Of a stretch of 41,714 nt of DNA, positions 33,947 to 41,714 are shown one piece after another. Numbering within the stretch: position 1 is the first letter of the stretch; each line of letters begins with the position of its first letter. Both the position numbers and the translations under genes were made by a program. Source of the stretch: a virus; IMG/VR virus record IMGVR_UViG_3300001349_000030, positions 22 through 41,735 of that record. One strand, 5' to 3'. Below the pieces are notes generated by a model. That model saw nothing but the letters and a program-made list of their open reading frames with translations, was not told the origin of the DNA and did not search any database.

Positions 33947-35796
33947 TGAGCATAAATATTGCAAAACTTCTTATTATAGATGAAGCTGACAGTGGTTCTA
34001 AATCTGAAAACTTTAAGCTAGATTTTGTATACAATTATTTTGAAAAAAGTGAAAGAGAGTTTATTAATTCAAATAAAAAACTAAAGAGTCTCAACGGAAA
34101 CTCACTCTCAGTAGTCCCACGATACATAAAAATTAGCTTTGACAGACACTCTAAAGAAGACTATGATGTTCTTCCTGACGGTCCTTTGAAAAACTTTATA
34201 GATAGTGAACCCTCACTTGAAACAATTTTATCAAAAAATACAAATGCTATCAAGTATGAAGAGAAAATATCAGCTGACAGCTATTTTAATTTAATGTTCC
34301 AGGACAAAAAAACAAGCGATGGATTCTATAAATCTTTAAACGACGAAGTTCTATCTACATCAAGCAATATAGCACAAACAGGGCTACTAATACAAGAAAC
34401 TCCTTCAGTCACATTTGAATCTTTAGTTAGCAATCAAGACGGTTTAACTACTTCATTTATTCAAGATACAGATTTTTATCAACCTTGGGATTTTTCAATC
34501 TATTATGCTGCGGCATCAAAATTTCACTCTGGAACTTTTAACAAGCTAGACAACGTGCGCATTAATACACGCGTTAGCACAAAGTATGTAAAAAAAATAA
34601 TAAACAACGTAGTTGCCGATGGAGCCTCACCTTTTTCTGATGAAATGAAAATACTTCAAGATGGTTGGGGATACATCAAAGATCTACCGATTAGAGACTC
34701 AACAGAAGACTATCATGACTTTGACCCAGAAGGAACATCTACACAGACTAAGACAAGCGTAATTGGGTATATTATAGAAAAATATGAAAACAAAATGACG
34801 GGTAACGTAACTAAAAACAAAAATGAGTTAATAAAGCACCCATCAATTTACATAAAAGGAACTGAAAATATTGATATAATAGACAGACACGTTAGATACG
34901 GTGGGTCTTATGAATATAACATAAGAACAGTTGTCGCAGTAATAACAAACGACACTATAACGCAAGGCGACGACAAGTTCAATGCCGATCTTTTAAAAAT
35001 ATTAGTATCTGCTGGAACATCAAAGCGATCTATTTATTGTAGTGAAAGAATATCTCCGCTACCACCAACAAGTTTGTTTTTCCAGTATAATTTCAAAAAA
35101 GACGCACTTCTTGTTAACTGGGAATTTCCTTTCAACAAACAACAAGACATAAAGCGTTTTCAAATATACAGAAGAGATTCTTTAACTTCACCTTTTTCAC
35201 TTTTGCGTGAGTATAACTTTGATGATTCAACAGAAACAGACGGTTTTTCGCCAGCATCTGGGAACCCAAACAACATAAGAAAGAAATCATCACCAGTATG
35301 TTTTTTCTATGATGGCGACTTCAACGAAGAATCTAAATACATTTACGCAGTTGCTTCAATAGACGCAAGAGGTTTGACATCAGGATATTCAGATCAGTTT
35401 CTTGTCAGTTATGATCGCTTTATAAACAAAACACAAGCTAAGTTTATCTCTAGATCAGGAGCACCAAAGCCATACCCAAATATCTTTTTAGAGCAAGATA
35501 CACTTTCAGATGTAATAAAAGAAGACAAGGCAAAAAAAATAAATATATATTTTAATCCTGAGTGCATGGAAGTAACAAAGTCACAACTATCAGAAGATGG
35601 CTCTGTTACTTCACTCCCGTCTGAGTCTATAGTAAAAGACGGCACATACGCTAGCTCAGGAAGTTATACTTTTCAAATAATAAACATTGAAACTCAAGAG
35701 CAGAGCTCTGTTAAGTTTAGTATAACGAAAGAAGATTTTTTGACAGCTGAAGAACAATTAATACTAGAAAACACGTCATACACATCAGGAATTTGA
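33946..35796 (+). CDS. Virion protein with FN3-like domain near C-terminus
   Basis: The protein has 616 residues. The N-terminal half is polar and alpha/beta. An FN3-like domain spans about 370-492: PLPPTSLFFQYNFKKDALLV followed by NWEFP, FQIYRRDSL, YIYAVASIDARGLTSGYSD. The last residue block YIYAVASIDARGLTSGYS is the common F/G-strand pattern of FN3. A C-terminal beta segment follows (GSYTFQIINIETQ). Such domains decorate phage tails and may bind weakly to cell surfaces. It overlaps the upstream gene by one base and is followed by an 84-bp gap. Confidence 0.65.
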   Translation: MSINIAKLLIIDEADSGSKSENFKLDFVYNYFEKSEREFINSNKKLKSLNGNSLSVVPRYIKISFDRHSKEDYDVLPDGPLKNFIDSEPSLETILSKNTNAIKYEEKISADSYFNLMFQDKKTSDGFYKSLNDEVLSTSSNIAQTGLLIQETPSVTFESLVSNQDGLTTSFIQDTDFYQPWDFSIYYAAASKFHSGTFNKLDNVRINTRVSTKYVKKIINNVVADGASPFSDEMKILQDGWGYIKDLPIRDSTEDYHDFDPEGTSTQTKTSVIGYIIEKYENKMTGNVTKNKNELIKHPSIYIKGTENIDIIDRHVRYGGSYEYNIRTVVAVITNDTITQGDDKFNADLLKILVSAGTSKRSIYCSERISPLPPTSLFFQYNFKKDALLVNWEFPFNKQQDIKRFQIYRRDSLTSPFSLLREYNFDDSTETDGFSPASGNPNNIRKKSSPVCFFYDGDFNEESKYIYAVASIDARGLTSGYSDQFLVSYDRFINKTQAKFISRSGAPKPYPNIFLEQDTLSDVIKEDKAKKINIYFNPECMEVTKSQLSEDGSVTSLPSESIVKDGTYASSGSYTFQIINIETQEQSSVKFSITKEDFLTAEEQLILENTSYTSGI

Positions 35797-35880
35797 TGTA
35801 ATAAGATACTGTATAATTTAGTTTTTACTAAAAATCTAGTTTGTATATAATTATTAATAATATTTTAGAGGAATAATAAT
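35797..35880 (+). promoter_or_regulatory. AT-rich gap with -10-like boxes and small hairpin
   Basis: TATAAT occurs at 35812-35817 and at 35846-35851. Neither has a well-spaced -35. A short TTTAGT/ACTAAA hairpin (35817-35832) sits between them without a following T-tract. AGAGG serves the next ATG. A promoter for the gene at 35881 is plausible. Confidence 0.4.
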
Positions 35881-36591
35881 ATGGGATGGTTAAGACACGA
35901 TACAAACGATATCTTCATTGATGCTGTTTTAACGGACAAAGGAAGAGAGCTACTAGCCGCTCAGGATGGTTCTTTTCAAATATCAAAGTTTGCCCTATCT
36001 GACGAAGACTGTGACTACAACGTAATTCAAGAATTTGGACGCGTTGTAGGAAAGGAAAAAATAGAAAAAAACACCCCGGTGTTAGAAGCATTGACTAATA
36101 CTTCGCTTTCACAGAAAAGCTCTCTAATAAGTATCTCTGCAAACAACCCTACAATGAGTCATCTTCCTTTCACTGAACTTGGTAGTACTGTTGTGAATGG
36201 TGTCATGAGCTTAAGTCTAACAGCAATACCGAGCTCTGATGTAACTGTTACTCAAAAAATAGATGTTTCAATAAGCCCAGTTCCTCAAGATGTAGTTAAC
36301 CATAGCTATACAGTTGAAGTTAACAACTTGTTTTTAGAGATTGATGGTCAGAACTATAGCAACATAACTACAGATAATGTAGCAACATACATTCTATCAG
36401 CAACCTCTACAAGCGTCTCAGACGTAAATAAATTATCAACTCTTGTTCTAAATTTGGTTCGTAAGAATATAAATACGACATCATACAGCATGTACATAAA
36501 AAACAATTTAATAAGAACTTATGTTACAATTATGGGAAATCAAGACGGTTCAGAGACGACTTTTGAAGTTCAGATATCAACAATAACATAA
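35881..36591 (+). CDS. Virion structural protein with T-x-x-GR N-terminal module
   Basis: The protein has 236 residues. Its N-terminus (DIFIDAVLTDKGRELLAAQD then SFQISKFALSDEDCDYN) belongs to a type common in tail structural genes of large phages. It shares the D-x-(V/L)-T-x-x-GR-x-x-L core with the protein at 27485. The rest is beta-rich (SVTQKIDVSISPVP, NNLFLEIDGQNY, RTYVTIMGNQDG) without enzymatic motifs. I do not know its exact position in the virion. A late-type box (CATAAATA) overlaps its stop. Confidence 0.65.
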   Translation: MGWLRHDTNDIFIDAVLTDKGRELLAAQDGSFQISKFALSDEDCDYNVIQEFGRVVGKEKIEKNTPVLEALTNTSLSQKSSLISISANNPTMSHLPFTELGSTVVNGVMSLSLTAIPSSDVTVTQKIDVSISPVPQDVVNHSYTVEVNNLFLEIDGQNYSNITTDNVATYILSATSTSVSDVNKLSTLVLNLVRKNINTTSYSMYIKNNLIRTYVTIMGNQDGSETTFEVQISTIT

Positions 36592-36594
36592 ATA
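36587..36594 (+). promoter_or_regulatory. T4-late-like box CATAAATA
   Basis: CATAAATA matches the NATAAATA core of T4-type late promoters in seven of eight positions and lies 22 nt before the ATG at 36617, overlapping the previous stop. The presence of a gp55-like gene makes it plausible. One site alone in AT-rich DNA is weak proof. Confidence 0.4.
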
Positions 36595-36616
36595 GAATAT
36601 AACAGGTTAAAGCAAA

Positions 36617-38269
36617 ATGGCAAAGTTTAAGACAATAACGTCATCAGATATTACAACAAGTAAATCTTTTCTAAATCAATTAGTAGACGTAATACAGGAA
36701 GACATATCTGGATCAACAACAAGACAGAAATATCAAGTATTTGTTACTGGTGGGGTAGGACCTGGTGTGACATCTTCACTATTTCATACAGTTCACGATC
36801 AAGACTTTACTCTACAGACTGCTAACCCAGTTTTTGACGTCACTGTTGGCATGTTTAGAGATTATGTTAGTGCAGGAATGATCCCAAAAGGTAGCTCAAC
36901 CCCTACAATGGGCTCATTACCTACGATAGATGGCACAACAGGAAAACTAACTTTCGAACAAAACTCGCTAATGATGAGAGAGAAAGTCAACCTCTATAGG
37001 CAGTTTTCTCAACTTCTTCTTAACGATGCCGGTGCACAGTTCACAGCTCCTTTCACTGATCCAGCATCAGATGGAACAGACGTCATCAACAACGCAATGT
37101 TCGTCTGCATGAAACGTCTTTTTGCTCGTGACAGTATCAAACGCGAGACATTCGCAATGAAGTTCTACCACTCAGCATCTTATGTGCCTACTGATGGTGT
37201 ATATACAACAGTAGCTGATGGTTCTTGGGACGTATCTCCTACTGGGCTATATACATACACAGACGGGACTAATTATTGGATATTCGGATACGCAAATGAT
37301 GGAGTGGACGCTACAAGTGGACCATATGATGGAACTTGGGACACAGTCACTCCAGCAAACGAAGAAGCTGCTGCTTATGGTTGGTTTGTAACAAACGCTG
37401 CATATGACTGGCCAGATACAGCAGCATCACTTCCTGGAGATGCAGATAAAGTTGACATCGTTAGCGATCTGACATTAGATATAACAAACCTTAATACAAC
37501 CTCTCCAAATGATGTCAAAATCTACACAGACGTCGGTTCATCTACTTCAAAGATGTCTTCATATGCAGGAGCAGTAGGTGATATTGTAGACGCCTCTGAC
37601 ACTAATAAAACAGTTGGACTGATGTTCTATGATCACGGAATAGCTGTATACGACATGGAAAAAATAATGGACTGTACTCAGAAGGTATCTGGTACAATAA
37701 GCTCCGTGTCAGATGAGCTTGCAAATACAGCCAATTGGTTTACTGTGACGCCTACTACTACAGGGCTTGCAGATGGATTTACCTTTATTGGTGCAGAGAA
37801 AACAACCGGAGTTGGAGCCGGACAAGGTTCAGATCTCACAAACCCACACGCAACTTTCGTACCTGACCTAATGTATTCGGGTTCAATTGATAATATCTTG
37901 GATCACATATCAGCTTGTCGTTTTGGAAGTGGAACATTCTCAGCAATGACATTTCAGAATGTAACTAATATCAACTCATCACTTATTTTTTGTCGCGCAA
38001 CTGCAGATGAATTCAACTTCTCTTCTAATTCATCATACACTGATACAGCTGGAAGAATTGTAGTCATAGATGAGTCTGAGATTGGACAACAATCTTCATT
38101 CACATTTGTGACATCTGTTGGTCTGTATGATTCAAGCAACCAGCTCTTAGCTGTTGCCAAGCTATCACGCCCAGTAGAGAAGAACAACGAAAAAGACATG
38201 ACATTCAGAATCAGACTTGACTTCGCCAAACGACAGACAAACATTCGACTCAATCACAGACGAAACTAA
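36617..38269 (+). CDS. Virion structural protein with YAND module
   Basis: The protein has 550 residues. The N-terminus (FKTITSSDITTSKSFLNQLV, IQEDISGSTTRQKYQVFVTG) and the C-terminus (FVTSVGLYDSSNQLLAVAKL, then SRPVEKNNEKDMTFRIRLDF) are of types that recur in tail/neck structural proteins of large marine-type phages. The GLYD-x-x-x-x-LLAVAKLSRPV segment is especially distinctive. Residues 220-271 carry the YAND module also found at 27908. The intervening regions are Thr/Ser/Gly-rich. Codon choice looks somewhat richer in C-ending codons than the neighbours, as often seen in abundantly made virion proteins. No sheath motif is evident, so the exact role is open. Confidence 0.7.
   Translation: MAKFKTITSSDITTSKSFLNQLVDVIQEDISGSTTRQKYQVFVTGGVGPGVTSSLFHTVHDQDFTLQTANPVFDVTVGMFRDYVSAGMIPKGSSTPTMGSLPTIDGTTGKLTFEQNSLMMREKVNLYRQFSQLLLNDAGAQFTAPFTDPASDGTDVINNAMFVCMKRLFARDSIKRETFAMKFYHSASYVPTDGVYTTVADGSWDVSPTGLYTYTDGTNYWIFGYANDGVDATSGPYDGTWDTVTPANEEAAAYGWFVTNAAYDWPDTAASLPGDADKVDIVSDLTLDITNLNTTSPNDVKIYTDVGSSTSKMSSYAGAVGDIVDASDTNKTVGLMFYDHGIAVYDMEKIMDCTQKVSGTISSVSDELANTANWFTVTPTTTGLADGFTFIGAEKTTGVGAGQGSDLTNPHATFVPDLMYSGSIDNILDHISACRFGSGTFSAMTFQNVTNINSSLIFCRATADEFNFSSNSSYTDTAGRIVVIDESEIGQQSSFTFVTSVGLYDSSNQLLAVAKLSRPVEKNNEKDMTFRIRLDFAKRQTNIRLNHRRN
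37274..37429 (+). repeat. YAND module, copy B (about 52 residues)
   Basis: This encodes YWIFGYANDGVDATSGPYDG, then a Thr/Glu loop and AYGWFVTNAAYDWPD. It is the counterpart of 27908-28045, with about six extra residues in the loop. The surrounding host sequence differs between the two proteins. Confidence 0.6.
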
Positions 38270-38276
38270 AAATAGT

Positions 38277-38304
38277 TTTACATAAACTGCTCTATTGGTA
38301 TAGT
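38277..38304 (+). promoter_or_regulatory. Sigma-70-type promoter directly before the homing-endonuclease start
   Basis: TTTACA (38277-38282), a 16-bp spacer, and TATAGT (38299-38304) with an extended TGG just before it. Initiation would be expected seven or eight bases downstream, at 38311-38312, i.e. on or one base before the ATG at 38312. No ribosome site is present between them. Confidence 0.6.
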
Positions 38305-38311
38305 TATTATT

Positions 38312-39400
38312 ATGCCATTACGCGACTATACCTGTAAACAATGTGACAAACAGTTTCAAAACAGAAAAAAAGATAAGAAATTCTGTTCTATGAACTGTTA
38401 CAAACTGTCAAAAAAGAATCCAGAACAAATAATATCATGTCTAAGTTGCGATAAAGAATTTACAGTTCAATATCGTCACAGAAGAAGGAAGTATTGTTCG
38501 CGGTCATGTGCAATGTCACATACTAAGACAAAACTTCGCCATAAACTTACATGTGAAAATTGTAACAAAAAATACGAAGTAATAGAGTGTAGATCAGACA
38601 AGTCAAAGTTCTGCTCGTATGATTGTTTTTTAGATAACAAGCGAGGCGGATTGGCAGCAACAATTGTAAAAACGTGTGAACACTGCGAAAAAGAATTCAC
38701 AGTTCAGTTCTCTAAAAGAAAGAAAAGATTTTGTTCAAAATCATGTTCTAATACAGGTGAAAACAATGGAATGTATGGAAGAGCAGACCTAAGTGTGTGG
38801 ACTGGGAAACCTGCCTGGAATACAGGACTTACTGCCAAGTCAGACGAAAGGCTTGCAGCTCTAGGACAAAAAATATCAAAACAAATGAAAGAAAAGTTTA
38901 AGTCAGGAGATTTAACAAACGAGGGAAAAAATAATCCAAACTTTGGAAGAACACGAGACACAAGAACAAAAGAACAGCTCGACAATTATTCTAGAGCAGC
39001 GATAAAAAGAATAAAGTCATCAAATTCTGGATTTATCACAGGTTACTACGTAAGTAAAAAAACAAATATACGGATGAAACACAGATCGTCTTATGAAAGA
39101 AGAATGATGGTTTGTCTTGATATAGATCCGTATGTAAAATCATATGATTATGAATCTATAACGATAACGTACGGAGACGATTTGAATAAGAGATATATTG
39201 TTGATTTCGATGTTGAGTTTCTTGACAATAGAAAGCTAATAGAGGTGAAGGCAAAAGTTTTTCTAAAAGACCCAGTAGTTATTGCTAAAGAAAAAGCTGC
39301 AATCAATTATTGTTCAAATAAAGGCATCACATACTCTATTTACACACTTAAAGAAATCGAAGAATATGAAAAGAAATTAGGAGTCAAAAATGAAAACTAA
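38312..39400 (+). CDS. Probable homing endonuclease: four zinc fingers, NUMOD3-like repeats, TnsA/Vsr-like PD-(D/E)XK nuclease
   Basis: The protein has 362 residues. Four C-x2-C ... C-x3-C zinc fingers have cysteines at 8/11/25/29, 43/46/62/66, 81/84/101/105 and 122/125/141/145. Residues about 150-225 contain NUMOD3-like segments (NNGMYGR, then NNPNFGR) that bind DNA in homing endonucleases. The C-terminal 110 residues hold a Vsr/TnsA-type nuclease core: SYERRMM (E262), YIVDFDVEF (D298) and IEVKAK (E311, K313). Free-standing nucleases of this type spread their own gene by cutting uninterrupted phage relatives. The gene separates structural genes, has its own promoter, and overlaps the following gene by eleven bases. 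Confidence 0.85.
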   Translation: MPLRDYTCKQCDKQFQNRKKDKKFCSMNCYKLSKKNPEQIISCLSCDKEFTVQYRHRRRKYCSRSCAMSHTKTKLRHKLTCENCNKKYEVIECRSDKSKFCSYDCFLDNKRGGLAATIVKTCEHCEKEFTVQFSKRKKRFCSKSCSNTGENNGMYGRADLSVWTGKPAWNTGLTAKSDERLAALGQKISKQMKEKFKSGDLTNEGKNNPNFGRTRDTRTKEQLDNYSRAAIKRIKSSNSGFITGYYVSKKTNIRMKHRSSYERRMMVCLDIDPYVKSYDYESITITYGDDLNKRYIVDFDVEFLDNRKLIEVKAKVFLKDPVVIAKEKAAINYCSNKGITYSIYTLKEIEEYEKKLGVKNEN

Positions 39401-39719
39401 CATAAACATCGGGTCAAAAGACTATTCAGTCAACTTCACAAAAGAAGACAAGATATTATCTGAGAACGAAACTGCAGACGGCTACATAAACTATACACAT
39501 CGTGAAATAGTCATACGTACTGGTATAAATAAAGAACTAATAAAACAAAATGTAATTCACGAAATATTACATGCATTGCTCGATGACTCAGGGATTGAAA
39601 ATACAATACAGTTACTAAATGATGAAGACAAGTGTGAATCGTTAATTACAGCACTGACTCCAAGAATATATCAGTTCATAAAAGACAACAAAACGTTTAT
39701 TGACAAGTTTATTCTATAA
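39390..39719 (+). CDS. Small HExxH zinc metallopeptidase-like protein
   Basis: The protein has 109 residues. VIHEILHALLDD places HEILH at 57-61, the zinc-binding HExxH signature, and E83 (CESLITAL) is a candidate third ligand, as in gluzincin or ImmA/IrrE-like small phage proteins. The N-terminal half is a beta-sheet (INIGSKDYSVNF, GYINYTHREIVI) typical of such minimal metallopeptidases. There is no signal peptide, so it would act in the cytoplasm. GGAG seven bases upstream sets the start inside the end of the endonuclease gene. The substrate is unknown; cleavage of a host regulator or virion protein is possible. Confidence 0.8.
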   Translation: MKTNINIGSKDYSVNFTKEDKILSENETADGYINYTHREIVIRTGINKELIKQNVIHEILHALLDDSGIENTIQLLNDEDKCESLITALTPRIYQFIKDNKTFIDKFIL

Positions 39720-39729
39720 TAAATTTATT

Positions 39730-39753
39730 GTAATATTTATACTTATAGTAAGC
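39730..39753 (+). promoter_or_regulatory. Recurrent GTAATATTTATA element, copy 3
   Basis: GTAATATTTATAcTTA-TAgTAAgC matches the copy at 1819 (GTAATATTTATAtTTAaTAcTAAaC) apart from one indel and a few changes. It ends its core 28 nt before the ATG at 39769. AAGGG gives the ribosome site. Confidence 0.45.
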
Positions 39754-39768
39754 AAAAAAGGGTACTAA

Positions 39769-41714
39769 ATGGCGTTTGTAAAAATAGACAGAGATCTAAT
39801 AGATGTTGTCACGCTAGAGCTGCACCCAGAATATAAGTATACTTCATCGTCATTGACAGGAGAGACTGGAACAGTAAATGTAAAACCAAGACCAGACAAA
39901 GTGCTAAAGGAAATATACAAACCAATTAGTAAAAACGATTCTTCTGAAGAAAGCCCGGAGAATCTTGAATGGTATCTTGAGTCAATAGTTGACTCAGCAA
40001 ATAAACATCCTTCACCTGTAGAGCTCGATGTAGAAACTCTAATGAACGACTACATGACAAAAGTAAACTCACGTGAACTATCATTTAGAAACGATAAAGA
40101 CCTCGGTGTTTTTAGATTTGATCCACCTTTTTTCTTCAACGAAAACACAGAAATAAAGAACATAATAAAAAATAACGTGATGCCTGCTTATAGGATTCCG
40201 TATCAAGATAGCGAATTTACGTATACAAATTATAATTCATTAAACTTTTTCACATCGTCTGACGTACCAAGCAACTCAGTGTTAATGTACCCAACACCAC
40301 CAGGTTCAGGAGGTGGCAGGACACTTGGAAGATATGTCCCAGATGGACCTTTCTCTGTAGACTTTTATATAAACCCACGCTATCAAAACGATGAAGGGGC
40401 AGAGTTTCATGCAGGAACTATACTTCACTTGTCATCTACACTTGCTGTATCGCTTGTAAGCGGGTCAAATGTAGATCAGTTTGGTAAGTCTACTGGCTTT
40501 AGAATAATGCTTCAAATGGGTGACAGCGCAGACACATCACCTTCTCTTGTAAACGTCGCTGGACTCGATGCTGGGACACATCATACAACTGACAAAATAT
40601 TCTTATCTAAAGATAATTCACTAACTCACAAACACTGGCATCACGTATGCGCTCGGTGGGGTGGATCAATGATCAATAACGGAACAGGAAGTATTCGTAT
40701 TGATGAATCATCTGAAGACTTTTTTCATGTTGCCGGTGACACAGTGACTCCATCTATCTCCACACTTTCAGGGTTAGACAAAAACCCAGTAGACGTTCTA
40801 TTTGTTGGAAACTTTTATGAAGGAAAAAATCAGTTACATGGAGGAACTGAACCTGTTAGCACAGCAGTTACTACTTCAAGATTCTTCTACGGAGACTATA
40901 GTGACAATACCGTGGATGACGTTATAGAACACGATGGGTTAATATGGGGCGACACGACATTAGTTGATACAGGGTATACCAGTGTTGGCGCATTCAATGT
41001 TCCTATGGTAGATACAACACATTACAGTTTCACTCACCCACTAAATGCTGAAATACACGAGTTAAAACTATATGACAGATACCTCTATTCAAAAGAAGTA
41101 GACTCGTTTGAATCATCAAACCCAGAAAGCTTCATACTAACTGGGTCTTTATTATTTTATCTACCCCCTAGTTTTACAAAAGAATCACCCGCTAGACAAG
41201 TTCTAGTGACGCCATTTCAAGAGACGCCGGGTGTAGGAAAAACAGGAGTGACAACAGATGATCCGTTCAACGTGTCATTTTCATTTGGCGTAGGCGGTCA
41301 TATGCTTAACCTTGAGAACTTCGTAAGAGAGTTCAGGCATGGCATATACCCAAGACTCTTTAATCTTACAGGAAGTGTATTAGACGTTACAACAGTTGAA
41401 GTTGATGACACTGCCTATGATGATGATGTAGATGGTGATGGGACAGGAACATCTCAAGGAACGCTTGCCAACGATTTCATTTATGCAACAGGCTCTTTAA
41501 GAAAAAGAAACTTAACCATATTACCATGTGATAACGGACTATTTTCACCAACTTTCTCACATCTAGTCTCTGGATCAACAAGCGGTTCACTCGATAGCAC
41601 ACACCCAATGGAAAAGTTTAAAAATTCATTAGGTAATTACGACATATCAAAAGTCTCTTTAGAAAATCTTGTTCCAAAAAGCACATTATACCCTGGGTTA
41701 ATACAGTCTGATAA
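39769..41714 (+). CDS. LamG-like virion protein (3' truncated by window end)
   Basis: The frame is open from the ATG at 39769 to the last base, at least 648 residues. The N-terminal 110 residues (VTLELHPEYKYTSSSLTG, LMNDYMTKVNSREL) are helical/beta without a known family. A LamG/ConA-like domain covers about 190-450: FSVDFYINPRYQ, HKHWHHVCARWGG (an H-W-H-H variation on the usual W-x-H strand), VDVLFVGNFYEG and AEIHELKLYDRYLYSKE. The remainder includes DDDVDGDGTGTS, a calcium-loop-like acidic stretch near residue 550. It is the fourth LamG-type virion protein in the window, after a gap of 13 kb. Confidence 0.75.
   Translation, partial: MAFVKIDRDLIDVVTLELHPEYKYTSSSLTGETGTVNVKPRPDKVLKEIYKPISKNDSSEESPENLEWYLESIVDSANKHPSPVELDVETLMNDYMTKVNSRELSFRNDKDLGVFRFDPPFFFNENTEIKNIIKNNVMPAYRIPYQDSEFTYTNYNSLNFFTSSDVPSNSVLMYPTPPGSGGGRTLGRYVPDGPFSVDFYINPRYQNDEGAEFHAGTILHLSSTLAVSLVSGSNVDQFGKSTGFRIMLQMGDSADTSPSLVNVAGLDAGTHHTTDKIFLSKDNSLTHKHWHHVCARWGGSMINNGTGSIRIDESSEDFFHVAGDTVTPSISTLSGLDKNPVDVLFVGNFYEGKNQLHGGTEPVSTAVTTSRFFYGDYSDNTVDDVIEHDGLIWGDTTLVDTGYTSVGAFNVPMVDTTHYSFTHPLNAEIHELKLYDRYLYSKEVDSFESSNPESFILTGSLLFYLPPSFTKESPARQVLVTPFQETPGVGKTGVTTDDPFNVSFSFGVGGHMLNLENFVREFRHGIYPRLFNLTGSVLDVTTVEVDDTAYDDDVDGDGTGTSQGTLANDFIYATGSLRKRNLTILPCDNGLFSPTFSHLVSGSTSGSLDSTHPMEKFKNSLGNYDISKVSLENLVPKSTLYPGLIQSD

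Noticed and set aside
36617-38269. Tail sheath protein
   Set aside because: Size would be compatible, but no sheath motifs were seen, and the GLYD ... LLAVAKLSRPV ending belongs to other structural proteins.
1-41714. tRNA, rRNA or insertion sequence
   Set aside because: Intergenic gaps are almost all shorter than 90 bp and hold no cloverleaf; no transposase or terminal inverted repeats were recognised.

Overview
This window is a 41.7 kb, AT-rich segment of a large contractile-tailed bacteriophage (T4-like myovirus). The assignment rests on a gp25-type baseplate wedge protein directly followed by a gp6/baseplate-J protein, a T4 gp55-like late sigma factor, a PIN-PhoH ATPase, a tail-fibre protein with an S74 intramolecular chaperone, and very dense gene packing with 1-11 nt start/stop overlaps. 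All genes except one small sigma-region-4 protein are on the + strand. No host gene, tRNA, rRNA, CRISPR array or insertion sequence was seen, and the host cannot be named from the sequence. Domains were recognised by eye, so distant assignments are marked as inference.

Layout. (1) 1-1802: the end of an Ala/Lys-rich protein, a minus-strand small Cys-rich sigma-region-4 protein whose 3' coding end carries the + strand terminator, and PIN-PhoH. (2) 1854-3898: two tandem paralogous small beta proteins (H-type-lectin-like) and a fibre-like protein with a C1q/TNF-like tip. (3) 4068-9294: three glycosyltransferase genes, one of them an apparent GT-B/GT2 fusion, surrounding a PD-(D/E)XK nuclease with Fe-S-type cysteines. 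(4) 9287-10719: a small membrane protein, the late sigma factor with a clamp-binding-like C-terminus, and a small helical protein. (5) 10742-27466: the baseplate and adsorption block, with a spike/OB-fold-like protein, gp25, gp6, a DNRLRE-like protein, three large proteins with LamG/ConA-like domains, and an S74-chaperoned fibre. (6) 27485-38269: virion proteins of mostly unknown function, including two pairs that share modules and two proteins with FN3-like domains. (7) 38312-39719: a probable free-standing homing endonuclease (four zinc fingers plus a TnsA/Vsr-like nuclease) overlapping a small HExxH metallopeptidase. (8) 39769 to the end: another LamG-like structural protein, cut by the window edge.

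How the genes fit together: the gp55-like factor probably directs late transcription of the structural block. The structural block is unusually rich in predicted sugar-binding folds (LamG, DNRLRE, H-lectin-like, C1q-like), which suggests a virion that engages complex surface glycans. The glycosyltransferases may modify phage DNA, virion proteins or the host surface; the sequence does not decide which.
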